From Deinococcus fonticola (lineage in GTDB: Bacteria; Deinococcota; Deinococci; Deinococcales; Deinococcaceae): a stretch of 24,987 nucleotides of DNA. The stretch lies in assembly GCF_004634215.1 (NCBI RefSeq), contig NZ_SMMH01000041.1:1-24987 (forward strand), in the 5' to 3' direction. The translations under genes were made by a program, and so were the position numbers. Below are positions 8,247 through 16,268 of the stretch, piece by piece; the stretch's first letter is position 1, and each line of letters begins with the position of its first letter. The notes under the pieces were generated by a model that did no database searches, was not told the origin of the DNA, and saw nothing but the letters and a program-made list of their open reading frames with translations.

Positions 8247-8989
8247 CCGGTCTGAAAATCGTTGAAACCCTTCCTGAAGGCATGGATGCTCTATGGGTGA
8301 CGCTCGACGATGAGCTGACCAGGCTGATTCATTTGAAGACTCTGCGTTCCGATTCCCGATTTTCCTCCCTTCAATTTCCACGCTTAGCGTTGCAAGCGCG
8401 AATTACGCCAGATGGTCAATTTGTGCGCTGGCCAGGAGGAGAAGTCATGACGGTCGAAATGGTTCAAAAGGCCAGCCCTGGCAATCACCTCTGCGACTTG
8501 TTGGCGCTGGTGCCGAGCAAGAATCGTTACAGGCCGGTGTTGCCACTCTTATGGGGCGCAGACCCCGTCCTACACGCTTATCTCGATGTCCGGCCAGAAA
8601 TGAGTCTCCGAACGAACTTGGGCCTGAAAGAGCAGGAATGGCAGCGAATGATTCAAAAGACCGCAGGAGTTCCCCGCGAGCTGGTCATCGCTCGCGTGAG
8701 TGACCTCTATCTGCTGCTGAGCGGCTTATTCCCATCAGGCAGCCTGCCGATGCTTGTGCGTCAGACCTGGCCCATTATCAAACGACGAAGCGGAATTTCC
8801 TCAGTGGAGACCATTGCAGAATGTATTACTGCTGGACGTTATGACCTGATTGAGTACCCGCTCGCGCGCCTCCTGGTGGGGCAGTCCAGCGAAATGGAGG
8901 ACGTGTGGCGCGTGCTAGAGTCAAACGGTGAGACGCCCGAGTGCCCTGCGGCGACAGGCATTAACGCCGGACGGCAGGCCGGTCGGTAA
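8243..8989 (+). CDS. Unrecognised protein, partner of the DUF2384 fusion
   Basis: I do not recognise this 248-residue protein. The N-terminal 80 residues (VTLDDELTRLIHLKTL, FPRLALQARITPDGQFVRWP then GGEVMTVEMV) faintly recall DUF2442, a short family with a conserved WPxG turn that often sits in toxin-antitoxin loci. The rest is helical with no clear catalytic motif, signal or membrane segment. Its start overlaps the stop of the upstream antitoxin-like gene (ATGA), and the Xre gene begins one base after its stop, so the three are one transcription and translation unit. By position it is the candidate toxin or effector. No RES, PIN, Fic or nuclease motif was seen. Confidence 0.7.
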   Translation: MTGLKIVETLPEGMDALWVTLDDELTRLIHLKTLRSDSRFSSLQFPRLALQARITPDGQFVRWPGGEVMTVEMVQKASPGNHLCDLLALVPSKNRYRPVLPLLWGADPVLHAYLDVRPEMSLRTNLGLKEQEWQRMIQKTAGVPRELVIARVSDLYLLLSGLFPSGSLPMLVRQTWPIIKRRSGISSVETIAECITAGRYDLIEYPLARLLVGQSSEMEDVWRVLESNGETPECPAATGINAGRQAGR

Positions 8990-8990
8990 C

Positions 8991-9209
8991 GTGGTCGGTG
9001 AACGCGTCAAGGAAGTCAGGCTCAAGCAGGGGCTGAGCCTGGAGCAACTCCATGATTTGATTCTCGAAGTGACTCAATTGGATATCAGTCAACCGACGCT
9101 CTCGAGAATTGAGCGCCAGGAGCGCAGTGTCTACGATTTCGAGGTGGCCGCTTTCGCTAGAGTATTAAAGGTGGATGCAGGTTGGCTGCTGGGGCTCACT
9201 AATGAATAG
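8991..9209 (+). CDS. Small Xre-family HTH regulator
   Basis: A 72-residue single-domain helix-turn-helix protein: VGERVKEVRLKQGLSLEQL, then ISQPTLSRIERQERSVYDFE and VAAFARVLKVDAGWLLGLTNE, the classic Xre/Cro fold ending in WLLGL. The GTG at 8991 is one base after the stop of the preceding gene and starts the domain cleanly; another GTG at 8928 would add 21 residues with no domain meaning. It is the last gene of the three-gene operon and probably represses it, possibly through the dyad at 7562-7588. Confidence 0.75.
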   Translation: MVGERVKEVRLKQGLSLEQLHDLILEVTQLDISQPTLSRIERQERSVYDFEVAAFARVLKVDAGWLLGLTNE

Positions 9210-9587
9210 GTTGAGCCGTTACAGTCGTGGCGGAAAAGTTCTTACAGTTAGAGGTGACTAAACTGTTGAGAAATTTTCGTATGCTAAATCCTATCCCAAA
9301 GTATCTCAGTTGAACCTCTCAAATTGAAGGCTGTAAAACGCTGATTTCATCTGACGCCAAGAGTTTATATTTTCTGTCAATAATTTAGCTTCTAGCACAA
9401 CGAACTTTGCTCAGCGTACGATGTTGAGTGAACCATATAGTGACCCCTGGTAGGTCAATGACGCGATATACATGAAGTATGGTGATTTTCGAGGTTTCGA
9501 GCGCTACTAAGGTGACGACATTCATTCGGCTAACCTAGTCACCACATCTAAACTGGAAGTGCACAATGGTCACACGGGAGTCCAAAT
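9210..9587. other. 378-bp intergenic region before the helicase gene
   Basis: No gene is seen. ACAGTT (9244-9249) and AACTGT (9261-9266) form a short stem followed by AAATTTT, a weak terminator candidate for the preceding operon. GGTGACTA at 9253-9260 recurs as its exact reverse complement at 9536-9543, and GGTGAC occurs again near 9511; these may be sites for a regulator of the helicase gene. I found no convincing -35/-10 pair. The helicase ATG has a GGGAG site seven bases upstream. Confidence 0.45.
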
Positions 9588-12500
9588 ATGTCCTCTTACG
9601 AGCAGCTACTCGACCAGCCACTGCACTCGCCTATTTTTCCTGAGACGGTTCGAATCATCCGCATCGAGCCGCTCGGTGGTCGTCACAAGGTCACCGCTGC
9701 GGGCCTGACCTCACAGCGCCTTCATCAACGAATGCTGGACGGGACGGCCATGGACGTACTGCTGCAACTAGTCGCCAGCACGAAAACTGATTTTCAGGGG
9801 AATCCTGAGCTGTTCGCGCTTGGTGTCGAGGCTCGCCGGATTCAGCTCGGTTACACTTTCGACCCGTTCTTCGCCGTCTCCGCCAGCCGCATTGACCCGC
9901 TTCCGCACCAGCTCGAAGCCGTTTACGGCGTGCTCCTCAAGCGACCGCGCATCCGGTTTCTGCTGGCCGATGACCCTGGGGCTGGGAAGACAGTCATGGG
10001 TGGCCTGCTGCTCAAGGAGCTTCGTTACCGCAAGCTGCTCGACCGTGTTCTGATTGTGACTCCAGCTAACCTGACCGACCAGTGGCGACGGGAAATGCGG
10101 GACAAGTTCGGTGAAGAATTCCACGTCATTAACCGCGACGTGGCCGGGCTCGCTTACGGCGAGAATCCCTGGGAGCAGGAGAACCTGGTCGTCACCAGCA
10201 TGGATTTCGCCAAACGCGACGAGCATCTCGAACAGCTCAGGCGCGTTCACTGGGATCTGGTCATCGTGGATGAATCGCACCGGCTGTCCGCCACCAAGTA
10301 CGGCTCCGAGGTCAAGCGCTCACAGCGTTATCGCCTGGGCGAAGTGCTCTCCGGCACCAGTGCCCACATGCTGCTGCTGACCGCCACGCCCCACCAGGGC
10401 GATGACGAGAAGTTCCGGATGCTCCTCGACCTGCTGGAACCGGACCTGTTCGCCACGGCAGGACTCCTGAAAGAAGCCGCCAATCGGGGTGAAAACCCCA
10501 TCATGCTGCGCCGCCTGAAGGAAGACATGACCGACTTCGACGGCAAACCGTTGTTTCCGCCCCGTTACGTTCACACCCCGCAATTCAAGCTCTCGCCCAG
10601 CGAGCGGGCCCTCTACGACCGCGTGACCGATTACGTCACCAAGCACTTCCGTATGGCCTGGGACGATAGGCGTCGCAACGTGGGCCTCGCCATGACTGTG
10701 CTTCAGCGCCGCCTCGCCAGCAGCAGCTACGCCATCAGCCGTTCGCTGGAAAACCGTCTGAAGCGCCTCCAGGCGCTACGCGACGACGTGAACAATCTTG
10801 CCGGTGACCCCTACCTGGGCTACACCGAAGAGGAACTCGAAGAACTTCCTGAAGATGAGCGCTGGGAACTGGAAGACCGCCTGGCCGAGCGTTTGACCCT
10901 GGCCCGCAACCTGCCGCAGCTCGAAGAGGAAATCCGGGAACTGGAATCGCTGAGCAAGGAGGCCCGCACCCTCGCCAGGCTGGAACAGGACCGCAAGTTA
11001 CAGGTCCTGCTCGGCGTGTTGGCAAAGCTGAACGGCGAGAAGCTTCTCGTCTTCACCGAGCACAAGGACACGCTGAATTTCCTGGTGGGCGTCCTCCGGA
11101 AGCAGGGTTACGCCGTGACCTCGATTGACGGCAGCATGGGACTGGAAGAGCGTGTAGGCCGGGAGCGCGAGTTCCGCGACTCGGCACAGGTCATGGTCGC
11201 CACTGAAGCCGCTGGGGAAGGCATCAACCTGCAATTCTGCTCGGTCATGGTCAATTACGACCTGCCCTGGAACCCCACCCGATTAGAACAGCGCATGGGC
11301 CGCATTCACCGTTACGGCCAGAAGTACGAGGTCAACATTCACAACCTGATTGCCGAGGGGACCCGCGAAGGCGATGTGCTGGCCCTGGTGCTGGAAAAAC
11401 TGAAACTGATGCGCGACCAGCTGGGCAGTGACCGCGTGTACGACGTGGTGGGCGAACTGCTGGGCGACGTGGACCTGGAACAGCTGATGCTGGAGCACCT
11501 GCTGGGCCGCAAGACGCTGGCCGAGATTCAAGCGATGGTCGAGGCCCGGCTTTCGCCAGAGCGGGTGGATTACCTCAAGGAAGTCACCCTGGAAGCCCTG
11601 GCCAAGCGCGATGTGGACCTTTCCCGCCTGCGGGCCGACCGCGAACAGAGCGAACTGACCCGCATTCAACCGGAGTACACGTCACGCTTCTTCGTGCAGG
11701 CGCTGGAGAAGCTTGGTGGTAAAGCCACACTGCGGCAGGATGGCTTGTACACCATGCGTGTCCCATATGAACTTAGGAGCAAGGCCCTGGGGGTCAAAAG
11801 CGAGTACCTGAAGACCACCTTCGATAAACGGGCCGCTTACGACGCCGATTTCCTGGCACCCGGCCACGCACTGTTCGACCTGGTGCTCCAGCAGACCCTG
11901 GAGATGGCTGGCCCAGTCCTTCGGCAGGGGGCGACGTTCGAACTCGATGGCCTGACCGATGACGCCACACTGGGGTTCTACGAACTGGCTGTGGTGGATG
12001 GCCAGGGAGCTACAGCATCCCGCCGCCTCTTCGCCATTCAGCAGCCCCAGGGGCAAACACCAGGGTTGGTCTCATCGAGGGTGCTGGTGGACGCCTTGCC
12101 TTCAAAGACGCAGGAACCGTTAGATACGGCTGGTCAGGAACTTCAGGGCAGTCTCGAAAGCTGGCTGCTAGATACTCAGCTGGAGCCCTACGAGGAGGAG
12201 GTTCGCAAGGAGCGCCTGCGAGAAGTGGACATTCGCCGCCGCTACGGCACGCGCAGTCTGGAGCACCTGATTCGGGAGTCCACGCGCAAGCTCACTCAGC
12301 ACAAAATCAAGCAGGCACAGGGCGACGACATGAAACTCGCTATCGGCCAGGAGGAACGGCGGCTGAAAACCCTACAGGAACGGCAACGCAGCTTCGAAGC
12401 CGAACTGGAAAAAGAATCTCAGCTGATGCCAGAGGCTGCCAACCTGCTGGCTCTGGCATATCTGCGGCCCCTGCACCCTGCCGAACAGAACTTGCCGAAC

Positions 12501-12917
12501 GAAGATGACCCTGAAGTCCGAAGAGCTGTCGAACTGGCTGGAATGCGAGTGACCGAGGAGTATGAACTTGCACATGGCCGCACGCCAGCGGATGTCAGTG
12601 CTGATAACGTCGGATACGACATTCGCAGCGTCAAGCCTGGTCCTGCGGCTGACGCGAAGCCCGCCGAGCAACGGTACATTGAAGTGAAGGGCCGTGCTGG
12701 CGTCGGGCCAGTGGTCCTCACGCCAAACGAATGGATTACGGCAGGTCGTCTTGGCGACGAGTACTACCTGTATGTCGTGACGAATGCCTTAAGTGCCAGC
12801 CCCACCCTTACCGTCGTGCAGAATCCCGCTGTCAACTTGATCCCAGGGCAGGAAGTGACCGTTTTGCACTACATCATCCCAACCGAGGAATGGCAGCGGG
12901 CTGGTGAAGTCGGTTAA
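9588..12917 (+). CDS. SNF2-type helicase with C-terminal DUF3883 (DrmD-like), orphan
   Basis: A 1109-residue superfamily 2 motor of the RapA/SNF2 kind: Q-like entry near 104 (DPLPHQLEAV), Walker A DDPGAGKT (128-135), motif Ia VTPANLTDQW, Walker B DESH (228-231), motif III TATPHQGDDEK (265-), and motif VI NPTRLEQRMGRIHRYGQ (near 562-578). A charged helical middle part carries coiled-coil segments (about 400-470 and 910-970). The C-terminus (about 1000-1105) is DUF3883, a PD-(D/E)XK-like fold, with YDIRSV, YIEVKGR and LTPNEW then YYLYVV. Such proteins are the DrmD component of class 1 DISARM and occur in other phage-defence loci with methylases. None of the DISARM partners (methylase, DrmA, DrmB, DrmC) is in the window, so it is an orphan or works with the upstream antitoxin-like operon. 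Confidence 0.85.
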   Translation: MSSYEQLLDQPLHSPIFPETVRIIRIEPLGGRHKVTAAGLTSQRLHQRMLDGTAMDVLLQLVASTKTDFQGNPELFALGVEARRIQLGYTFDPFFAVSASRIDPLPHQLEAVYGVLLKRPRIRFLLADDPGAGKTVMGGLLLKELRYRKLLDRVLIVTPANLTDQWRREMRDKFGEEFHVINRDVAGLAYGENPWEQENLVVTSMDFAKRDEHLEQLRRVHWDLVIVDESHRLSATKYGSEVKRSQRYRLGEVLSGTSAHMLLLTATPHQGDDEKFRMLLDLLEPDLFATAGLLKEAANRGENPIMLRRLKEDMTDFDGKPLFPPRYVHTPQFKLSPSERALYDRVTDYVTKHFRMAWDDRRRNVGLAMTVLQRRLASSSYAISRSLENRLKRLQALRDDVNNLAGDPYLGYTEEELEELPEDERWELEDRLAERLTLARNLPQLEEEIRELESLSKEARTLARLEQDRKLQVLLGVLAKLNGEKLLVFTEHKDTLNFLVGVLRKQGYAVTSIDGSMGLEERVGREREFRDSAQVMVATEAAGEGINLQFCSVMVNYDLPWNPTRLEQRMGRIHRYGQKYEVNIHNLIAEGTREGDVLALVLEKLKLMRDQLGSDRVYDVVGELLGDVDLEQLMLEHLLGRKTLAEIQAMVEARLSPERVDYLKEVTLEALAKRDVDLSRLRADREQSELTRIQPEYTSRFFVQALEKLGGKATLRQDGLYTMRVPYELRSKALGVKSEYLKTTFDKRAAYDADFLAPGHALFDLVLQQTLEMAGPVLRQGATFELDGLTDDATLGFYELAVVDGQGATASRRLFAIQQPQGQTPGLVSSRVLVDALPSKTQEPLDTAGQELQGSLESWLLDTQLEPYEEEVRKERLREVDIRRRYGTRSLEHLIRESTRKLTQHKIKQAQGDDMKLAIGQEERRLKTLQERQRSFEAELEKESQLMPEAANLLALAYLRPLHPAEQNLPNEDDPEVRRAVELAGMRVTEEYELAHGRTPADVSADNVGYDIRSVKPGPAADAKPAEQRYIEVKGRAGVGPVVLTPNEWITAGRLGDEYYLYVVTNALSASPTLTVVQNPAVNLIPGQEVTVLHYIIPTEEWQRAGEVG

Positions 12918-13251
12918 TCAGCGTGCTTCCAGATGTGCCATGATTCGCGCTTCGACAACTGTCCAGGGACACACCTTACGAAAGGCTGCTGCCACACTGC
13001 CTGGGCGCATATGTCGCTTTTCGTACATAGGAGGTGTTTTAAGAAAGCTGCTATCAAGCGCAAAGTGAGGACTTTCACGAACTGCTCCGGGTCACCGCGT
13101 CCTCGGCACGATTCTCGTGCAATGCCCGCTGATGCGCCTCAACCAGTGTCAAGCGATGAGTAACCACCGGTAGTCCAACAAAGGGTCGGAACGTGTGTTA
13201 CTGAGGTCATTGTCCGTGCCAAGTCTCAGGTGGCCCCAAAGGTGGCGACCT
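12918..13251. other. Gap with possible degraded coding remnants
   Basis: There is no convincing gene between the convergent helicase and metal-island genes. On the minus strand a 30-codon frame (12918-13010, ending VVEARIMAHLEAR) and a fragment near 13085-13165 (HRLTLVEAHQRALHENRAED) look protein-like but are separated by stops and not recognised. They may be decayed remains of a mobile-element or small gene. A GCACGA-TT-CTCGTGC-type hairpin lies near 13106. Confidence 0.3.
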
Positions 13252-13692
13252 TCACCGCCCGCTGACGGTGATCAGGGTGTCACTCCCTTCTTTCAAGGCG
13301 GTATACGACAGTTCGCCTGCTACGCTCTTCCCGATAAACGCAGAGTAATGATCAGCACCCTCCAGTTCATCTTCAAGCTGTACGTATCCAGCCTCGCGCA
13401 ACACCTGGAGCACGGCCCTGGGCTGCCAGCCCGGAAGGCGGAACTGTTCCACCCGGCTGTCGCCCTGGCGAACTTCTCGGCGGTAGGTGGTGCTTTGTGG
13501 GCAAACGGGCGTCCATGCGTCGGGACGGGGCGCGGCGCTCCACACCTGCTGGGGGGTGGCAAAGCAGTACAGGGGACTGCGCCAGCGGGCTTCGGCCAGC
13601 CACTGCCGTCCGGCCAACACACCGAGGAACAGGGTCAGCAGGCCAGCGAGCCATAAGAACTTATTCGCGGGCGTGATCAATGGCACTCTCAA
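13252..13692 (-). CDS. Membrane-anchored hypothetical protein downstream of the metal repressor
   Basis: A 146-residue protein I do not recognise. It has a hydrophobic N-terminal segment (residues 12-28, FLWLAGLLTLFLGVLAG), followed by a soluble part of about 115 residues with two cysteines (SPLYCFATP, WTPVCPQS) that would lie outside the membrane. The last gene of the minus-strand metal island, it overlaps the 3' end of the repressor gene by 32 bases, so it is probably translated from the same message. Start uncertain: ATG at 13692, or GTG at 13686. A periplasmic sensor or metal-stress accessory role is conceivable but only from context. Confidence 0.6.
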   Translation of the reverse strand: MRVPLITPANKFLWLAGLLTLFLGVLAGRQWLAEARWRSPLYCFATPQQVWSAAPRPDAWTPVCPQSTTYRREVRQGDSRVEQFRLPGWQPRAVLQVLREAGYVQLEDELEGADHYSAFIGKSVAGELSYTALKEGSDTLITVSGR

Positions 13693-14029
13693 TCATGGTG
13701 GTGACATGCTCATCCAGCAGACGGTAGTAGGCCACGCGGCCCTCTTTGCGGAAGGTTACGACCCTTCCTTCTCGAAGAAGGCGGAGTTGGTGGCTGATGG
13801 CGCTTTCACTGATGCCGACCACAGCAGCCAAATCACAAACGCACAGTTCACCTGAGTTCAGGGCGATCAGGATTCTCAGGCGGGTGGGATCAGCCATCAG
13901 TTTCAGGAAAGTGCTGGCCTGCTCAATGCACAAGGCATCTGGTAAGGACGATAGCGCCTGCGCTACGGCTTGCGGGTGGACGCATTTCACTTCGCATACA
14001 TCTGCGGGCACAGGGGTAGGGACAGACAT
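13661..14029 (-). CDS. ArsR/SmtB-family metal repressor (CadC/ZiaR-like)
   Basis: A 122-residue winged-helix repressor that should release DNA on binding Zn, Cd or Pb. Two metal sites are visible. The CadC-like site: Cys12 and Cys16 (VCEVKCVHP) with Cys63 and Cys65 (ELCVCDLA) in the recognition-helix region. The SmtB-like alpha-5 site: Asp106, His108, His119, Glu122, with exactly the SmtB spacing. The DNA-recognition helix is SESAISHQLRLLREGRV. I chose ATG 14029 because TACAAT lies exactly six bases upstream (leaderless promoter); ATG 14062 would add 11 residues and overlap the SCO1 stop by four bases. Likely targets are the paired operators upstream of the ATPase gene and lspA. Confidence 0.85.
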   Translation of the reverse strand: MSVPTPVPADVCEVKCVHPQAVAQALSSLPDALCIEQASTFLKLMADPTRLRILIALNSGELCVCDLAAVVGISESAISHQLRLLREGRVVTFRKEGRVAYYRLLDEHVTTMIESAIDHARE

Positions 14030-14035
14030 CATTCC

Positions 14036-14041
14036 ATTGTA
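14036..14041 (-). promoter_or_regulatory. -10 element for the repressor gene, leaderless
   Basis: TACAAT, six bases (GGAATG), then the ATG at 14029. The short dyad GTCAT-TTC-ATGAC at 14058-14070 lies where an operator would overlap the -35, allowing separate, possibly autoregulated, expression from within the operon. Confidence 0.45.
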
Positions 14042-14058
14042 CGGCGCGGCCTTCAGCG

Positions 14059-14742
14059 TCATTTCATGACCGCCACTACGTCCTGCGCCACGCGCTCAGG
14101 GTTCGTCGTGACCTGCGTGTAGTCCCACACCAGCCGCAACCGTCCCCGCGCGTCCACCAGGTAGACCCCCGTGGTGTGGTTCACCTGGTACTCCAAAGGC
14201 CCTTTGACATCCACGTACTGATACCCCACGCCCCACGCTTTGGCCCCTTCAGCGAGTTGCGGTTCGGGGATAATCATGCCTCTGGCCTGCGGGTTGAAAT
14301 ACTTGACGTATTCGTTCAACTTGCTCACGGTGTCCCGTTTGGGGTCAACAGAAATCAGCAGCGGGACGAAGTTGGCCTGCCGGTCTGCGGGCAGCGTCTG
14401 ACGCACCCGTTCCAGGGCCGCCAGGGTGGTGGGGCAGATATTGGGGCAGTTCAGAAACCCGAAAAACACCGCCACGGTCTGCCCACTCAAATCAGTCAGC
14501 GCCAGGGGTTTGGCGTCATCACCCGTGCCGCTCAGGGGTGGGGCCAGTTTATTGGCTGGCAAGGCCGTACCGTACAAGTTCAGTGGATTGCTGACCTTGT
14601 TGGCGATCCACACGGAACCGAGCAGCGCCGACACCGTGAAGAGGGCCAGCGCCAGGGATGACCGCCAGGAACGCTTCGCTGGTGGGTCGGGGGGACGCGT
14701 CGGCGAGGTATCCGCCTCGACCAGTGGGGCGTCTTGGGTCAC
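14059..14742 (-). CDS. SCO1/SenC/PrrC-family copper/thiol protein
   Basis: A 227-residue membrane-anchored thioredoxin-fold protein. A transmembrane helix at about 29-48 (SLALALFTVSALLGSVWIAN) precedes a domain outside the membrane with the CxxxC copper site Cys99-Pro-Asn-Ile-Cys103 (FFGFLNCPNICP) and the third ligand His189 (QVNHTTGVYLVD). SCO1 proteins deliver copper to the CuA site of cytochrome oxidase or act as thiol reductases. Its start GTG overlaps the stop of the CDF exporter gene (GTGA), and its stop overlaps the longer possible repressor start. In this setting it may serve metal or redox protection of exported proteins rather than oxidase assembly; no oxidase gene is near. Confidence 0.88.
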   Translation of the reverse strand: MTQDAPLVEADTSPTRPPDPPAKRSWRSSLALALFTVSALLGSVWIANKVSNPLNLYGTALPANKLAPPLSGTGDDAKPLALTDLSGQTVAVFFGFLNCPNICPTTLAALERVRQTLPADRQANFVPLLISVDPKRDTVSKLNEYVKYFNPQARGMIIPEPQLAEGAKAWGVGYQYVDVKGPLEYQVNHTTGVYLVDARGRLRLVWDYTQVTTNPERVAQDVVAVMK

Positions 14743-15626
14743 GGGTGAACCTCCATGTGGCCGCCGTCATGCAGGCCAGCGGCTTCCACCTGCACCGTCA
14801 CATGCTCGATGCCGTACTGCTCGGCAATCTCGGCCACTTCTTTGCTCAGGTCTGAGGTCGCTTCAGCGCTGACGAGGTGGACGCTCAAATTGTTTTCGCC
14901 GCTGGTGACACTCCAGACGTGCAAGTCATGCACTTCCTGCACGCCGCGCAGGGCGCTGAGTTGTGCGCGCAGGGCACTCAGGACAAGGCCATGCGGCACG
15001 CCTTCAAGCAGCACATTCACGCTTTCCTTCAGCAGCGTCCAGGTGCGAGGCAGTACCCATAGGCCGATCAGTGCGCCCAGCACCGGGTCAATCCAGGTCA
15101 TCCCGGTCAGGCGGATCAGCAGCGCCCCCGCGATGACCGCCACCGAACCGAGCAGATCACCCATCACCTCCAGATAGGCGGATTTCACGTTCAGGCTGCC
15201 CTGACTGCCGCTGACCAGAATGCGGGCGCTGACGATGTTCACCAACAGGCCCAGCGTGGCGACGATCAGCATGGGCGTGGTCTGTACCTCCACTGGCTCC
15301 CGAAGGCGCTTGTAGGCTTCAAACAGAATGTAGATACCGATGGCGAACAGCATGCCAGCGTTCAACGCGGCAGCCAGAATCTCCGTGCGCCGATACCCGA
15401 AGGTGCGCTTCAGGTCGGCGGGGCGCTGCCCCACCCTGATGGCAAAGAGGGAGAGGGCCAGCGCCATCACGTCGGTCAGCATGTGGCCCGCGTCCGACAG
15501 CAGCGCCAAACTGCCCGATAGAAATGCGTAGATGACTTCCACCACCAAAAACGTGCCCGTCAGGGCCAGTGCGGTGGTCAGTTGGCGGGCGTTGGCATCC
15601 TTGCCGTGACTGTGACCCTCACTCAT
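14739..15626 (-). CDS. czcD: CDF-family metal cation exporter (CzcD/ZitB-like)
   Basis: A 295-residue, six-helix cation diffusion facilitator that exports Zn/Cd/Co by proton exchange. It starts with a His-bearing tail (SEGHSHGKD). The transport site shows Asp45, His48 and Asp52 in helix 2 (LLSDAGHMLTD), and EVMGD (Glu153, Asp157) in helix 5, where Zn/Cd exporters usually have HxxxD. The cytoplasmic C-terminal domain contains HDLHVWSVTSGENNLSVHL, as in YiiP-like dimers. The ATG at 15626 follows GAGGGG; the DUF305 stop is seven bases upstream. The Glu in the second metal pair could shift selectivity. Confidence 0.9.
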   Translation of the reverse strand: MSEGHSHGKDANARQLTTALALTGTFLVVEVIYAFLSGSLALLSDAGHMLTDVMALALSLFAIRVGQRPADLKRTFGYRRTEILAAALNAGMLFAIGIYILFEAYKRLREPVEVQTTPMLIVATLGLLVNIVSARILVSGSQGSLNVKSAYLEVMGDLLGSVAVIAGALLIRLTGMTWIDPVLGALIGLWVLPRTWTLLKESVNVLLEGVPHGLVLSALRAQLSALRGVQEVHDLHVWSVTSGENNLSVHLVSAEATSDLSKEVAEIAEQYGIEHVTVQVEAAGLHDGGHMEVHP

Positions 15627-15641
15627 GGCCCCTCACTCATG
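15616..15641 (-). repeat. 12-bp direct repeat duplicating the exporter start
   Basis: CATGAGTGAGGG (minus strand) occurs twice with a two-base spacer, spanning the DUF305 stop and the exporter ATG. The first copy supplies a second ATG that opens a five-codon frame ending just after the true start, which may tune re-initiation. Confidence 0.6.
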
Positions 15642-16268
15642 ATTCATGCCGTCCATGTTGTCCAGGTCGGTGTTGTCTGCGGCGGCGGCAGGGGGTTGGA
15701 TACTCCGGGTCTTGAGCAGCGCGTCAATGGCGCGAATCTCTGAGGTCTGTGAGGCGATGACCCGCTGGGCGAAGGCCTTGACCTGCGGCTCCCTGACCGT
15801 GTTCAGGGCCGACTTTGCCATCAGCACGCCTCCCAGGTGGTGTTTCCTGAGCAGCGCCAGATACCGGCCCTCGGCCACTGTGGGGGGCAAGTGATCGAGG
15901 GCCTTCACCTCTTCAGACAGCGCCATGCCCATCGCCTCCCGGTTCATCCCGCTCATGGGTGGTTCGCTGCCCGCAATGGGGCGGTTCCAGGCCATCAACC
16001 AGCCGCTCATCTGCCCAATCTGGCCCTGCTGGGTAAGGGCAATGTCCTGCGCGAGCAGTTTCACTGCCGGGTCACTGGCCCGCTTGAGCATCGTGACACT
16101 CATCTCCACGGCCTGCGCGTGGTGGGCGCTCATGTCACGGGCAAAACGGACATCGGGGCTGGATTCGGCGGGAAAAGGGGTGTTGCGGCCACTCAGCAGC
16201 GCTGCCCCGATAGCCCCGCCCGCGAGGAGGGCCGTCAACTGGAGCGGCGTCCTGCGCCAGCGGCTCAC
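15633..16268 (-). CDS. DUF305 exported protein
   Basis: A 211-residue protein of the DUF305 family, four-helix ferritin-like proteins common in copper and other metal-resistance loci. After a transmembrane or signal segment (10-26, QLTALLAGGAIGAALLS) comes the family motif DVRFARDMSAHHAQAVEM (39-56) with the paired His49-His50, and later a second half with LLRKHHLGGVLMAKSAL. The C-terminus (DNMDGMNHE) is Met-, Asp- and His-rich and may bind metal. The GTG at 16268 overlaps the preceding stop by four bases (GTGA), as elsewhere in this operon; GTG 16295 would add nine residues with no gain. Function is not known biochemically for most members. Confidence 0.85.
   Translation of the reverse strand: MSRWRRTPLQLTALLAGGAIGAALLSGRNTPFPAESSPDVRFARDMSAHHAQAVEMSVTMLKRASDPAVKLLAQDIALTQQGQIGQMSGWLMAWNRPIAGSEPPMSGMNREAMGMALSEEVKALDHLPPTVAEGRYLALLRKHHLGGVLMAKSALNTVREPQVKAFAQRVIASQTSEIRAIDALLKTRSIQPPAAAADNTDLDNMDGMNHE

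Noticed and set aside
8243..8989. RES-domain toxin partner for the DUF2384 antitoxin
   Set aside because: The protein lacks the Arg-Glu-Ser arrangement and fold landmarks of RES toxins as far as I can read them; left as unrecognised.
7657..12917. Complete DISARM system
   Set aside because: Only a DrmD-like helicase is present; no methylase, DrmA, DrmB or DrmC motif was seen anywhere in the window.
13195..13656. Plus-strand 153-residue frame
   Set aside because: It is the shadow of the minus-strand gene at 13252-13692, which fits the operon and has a membrane segment.
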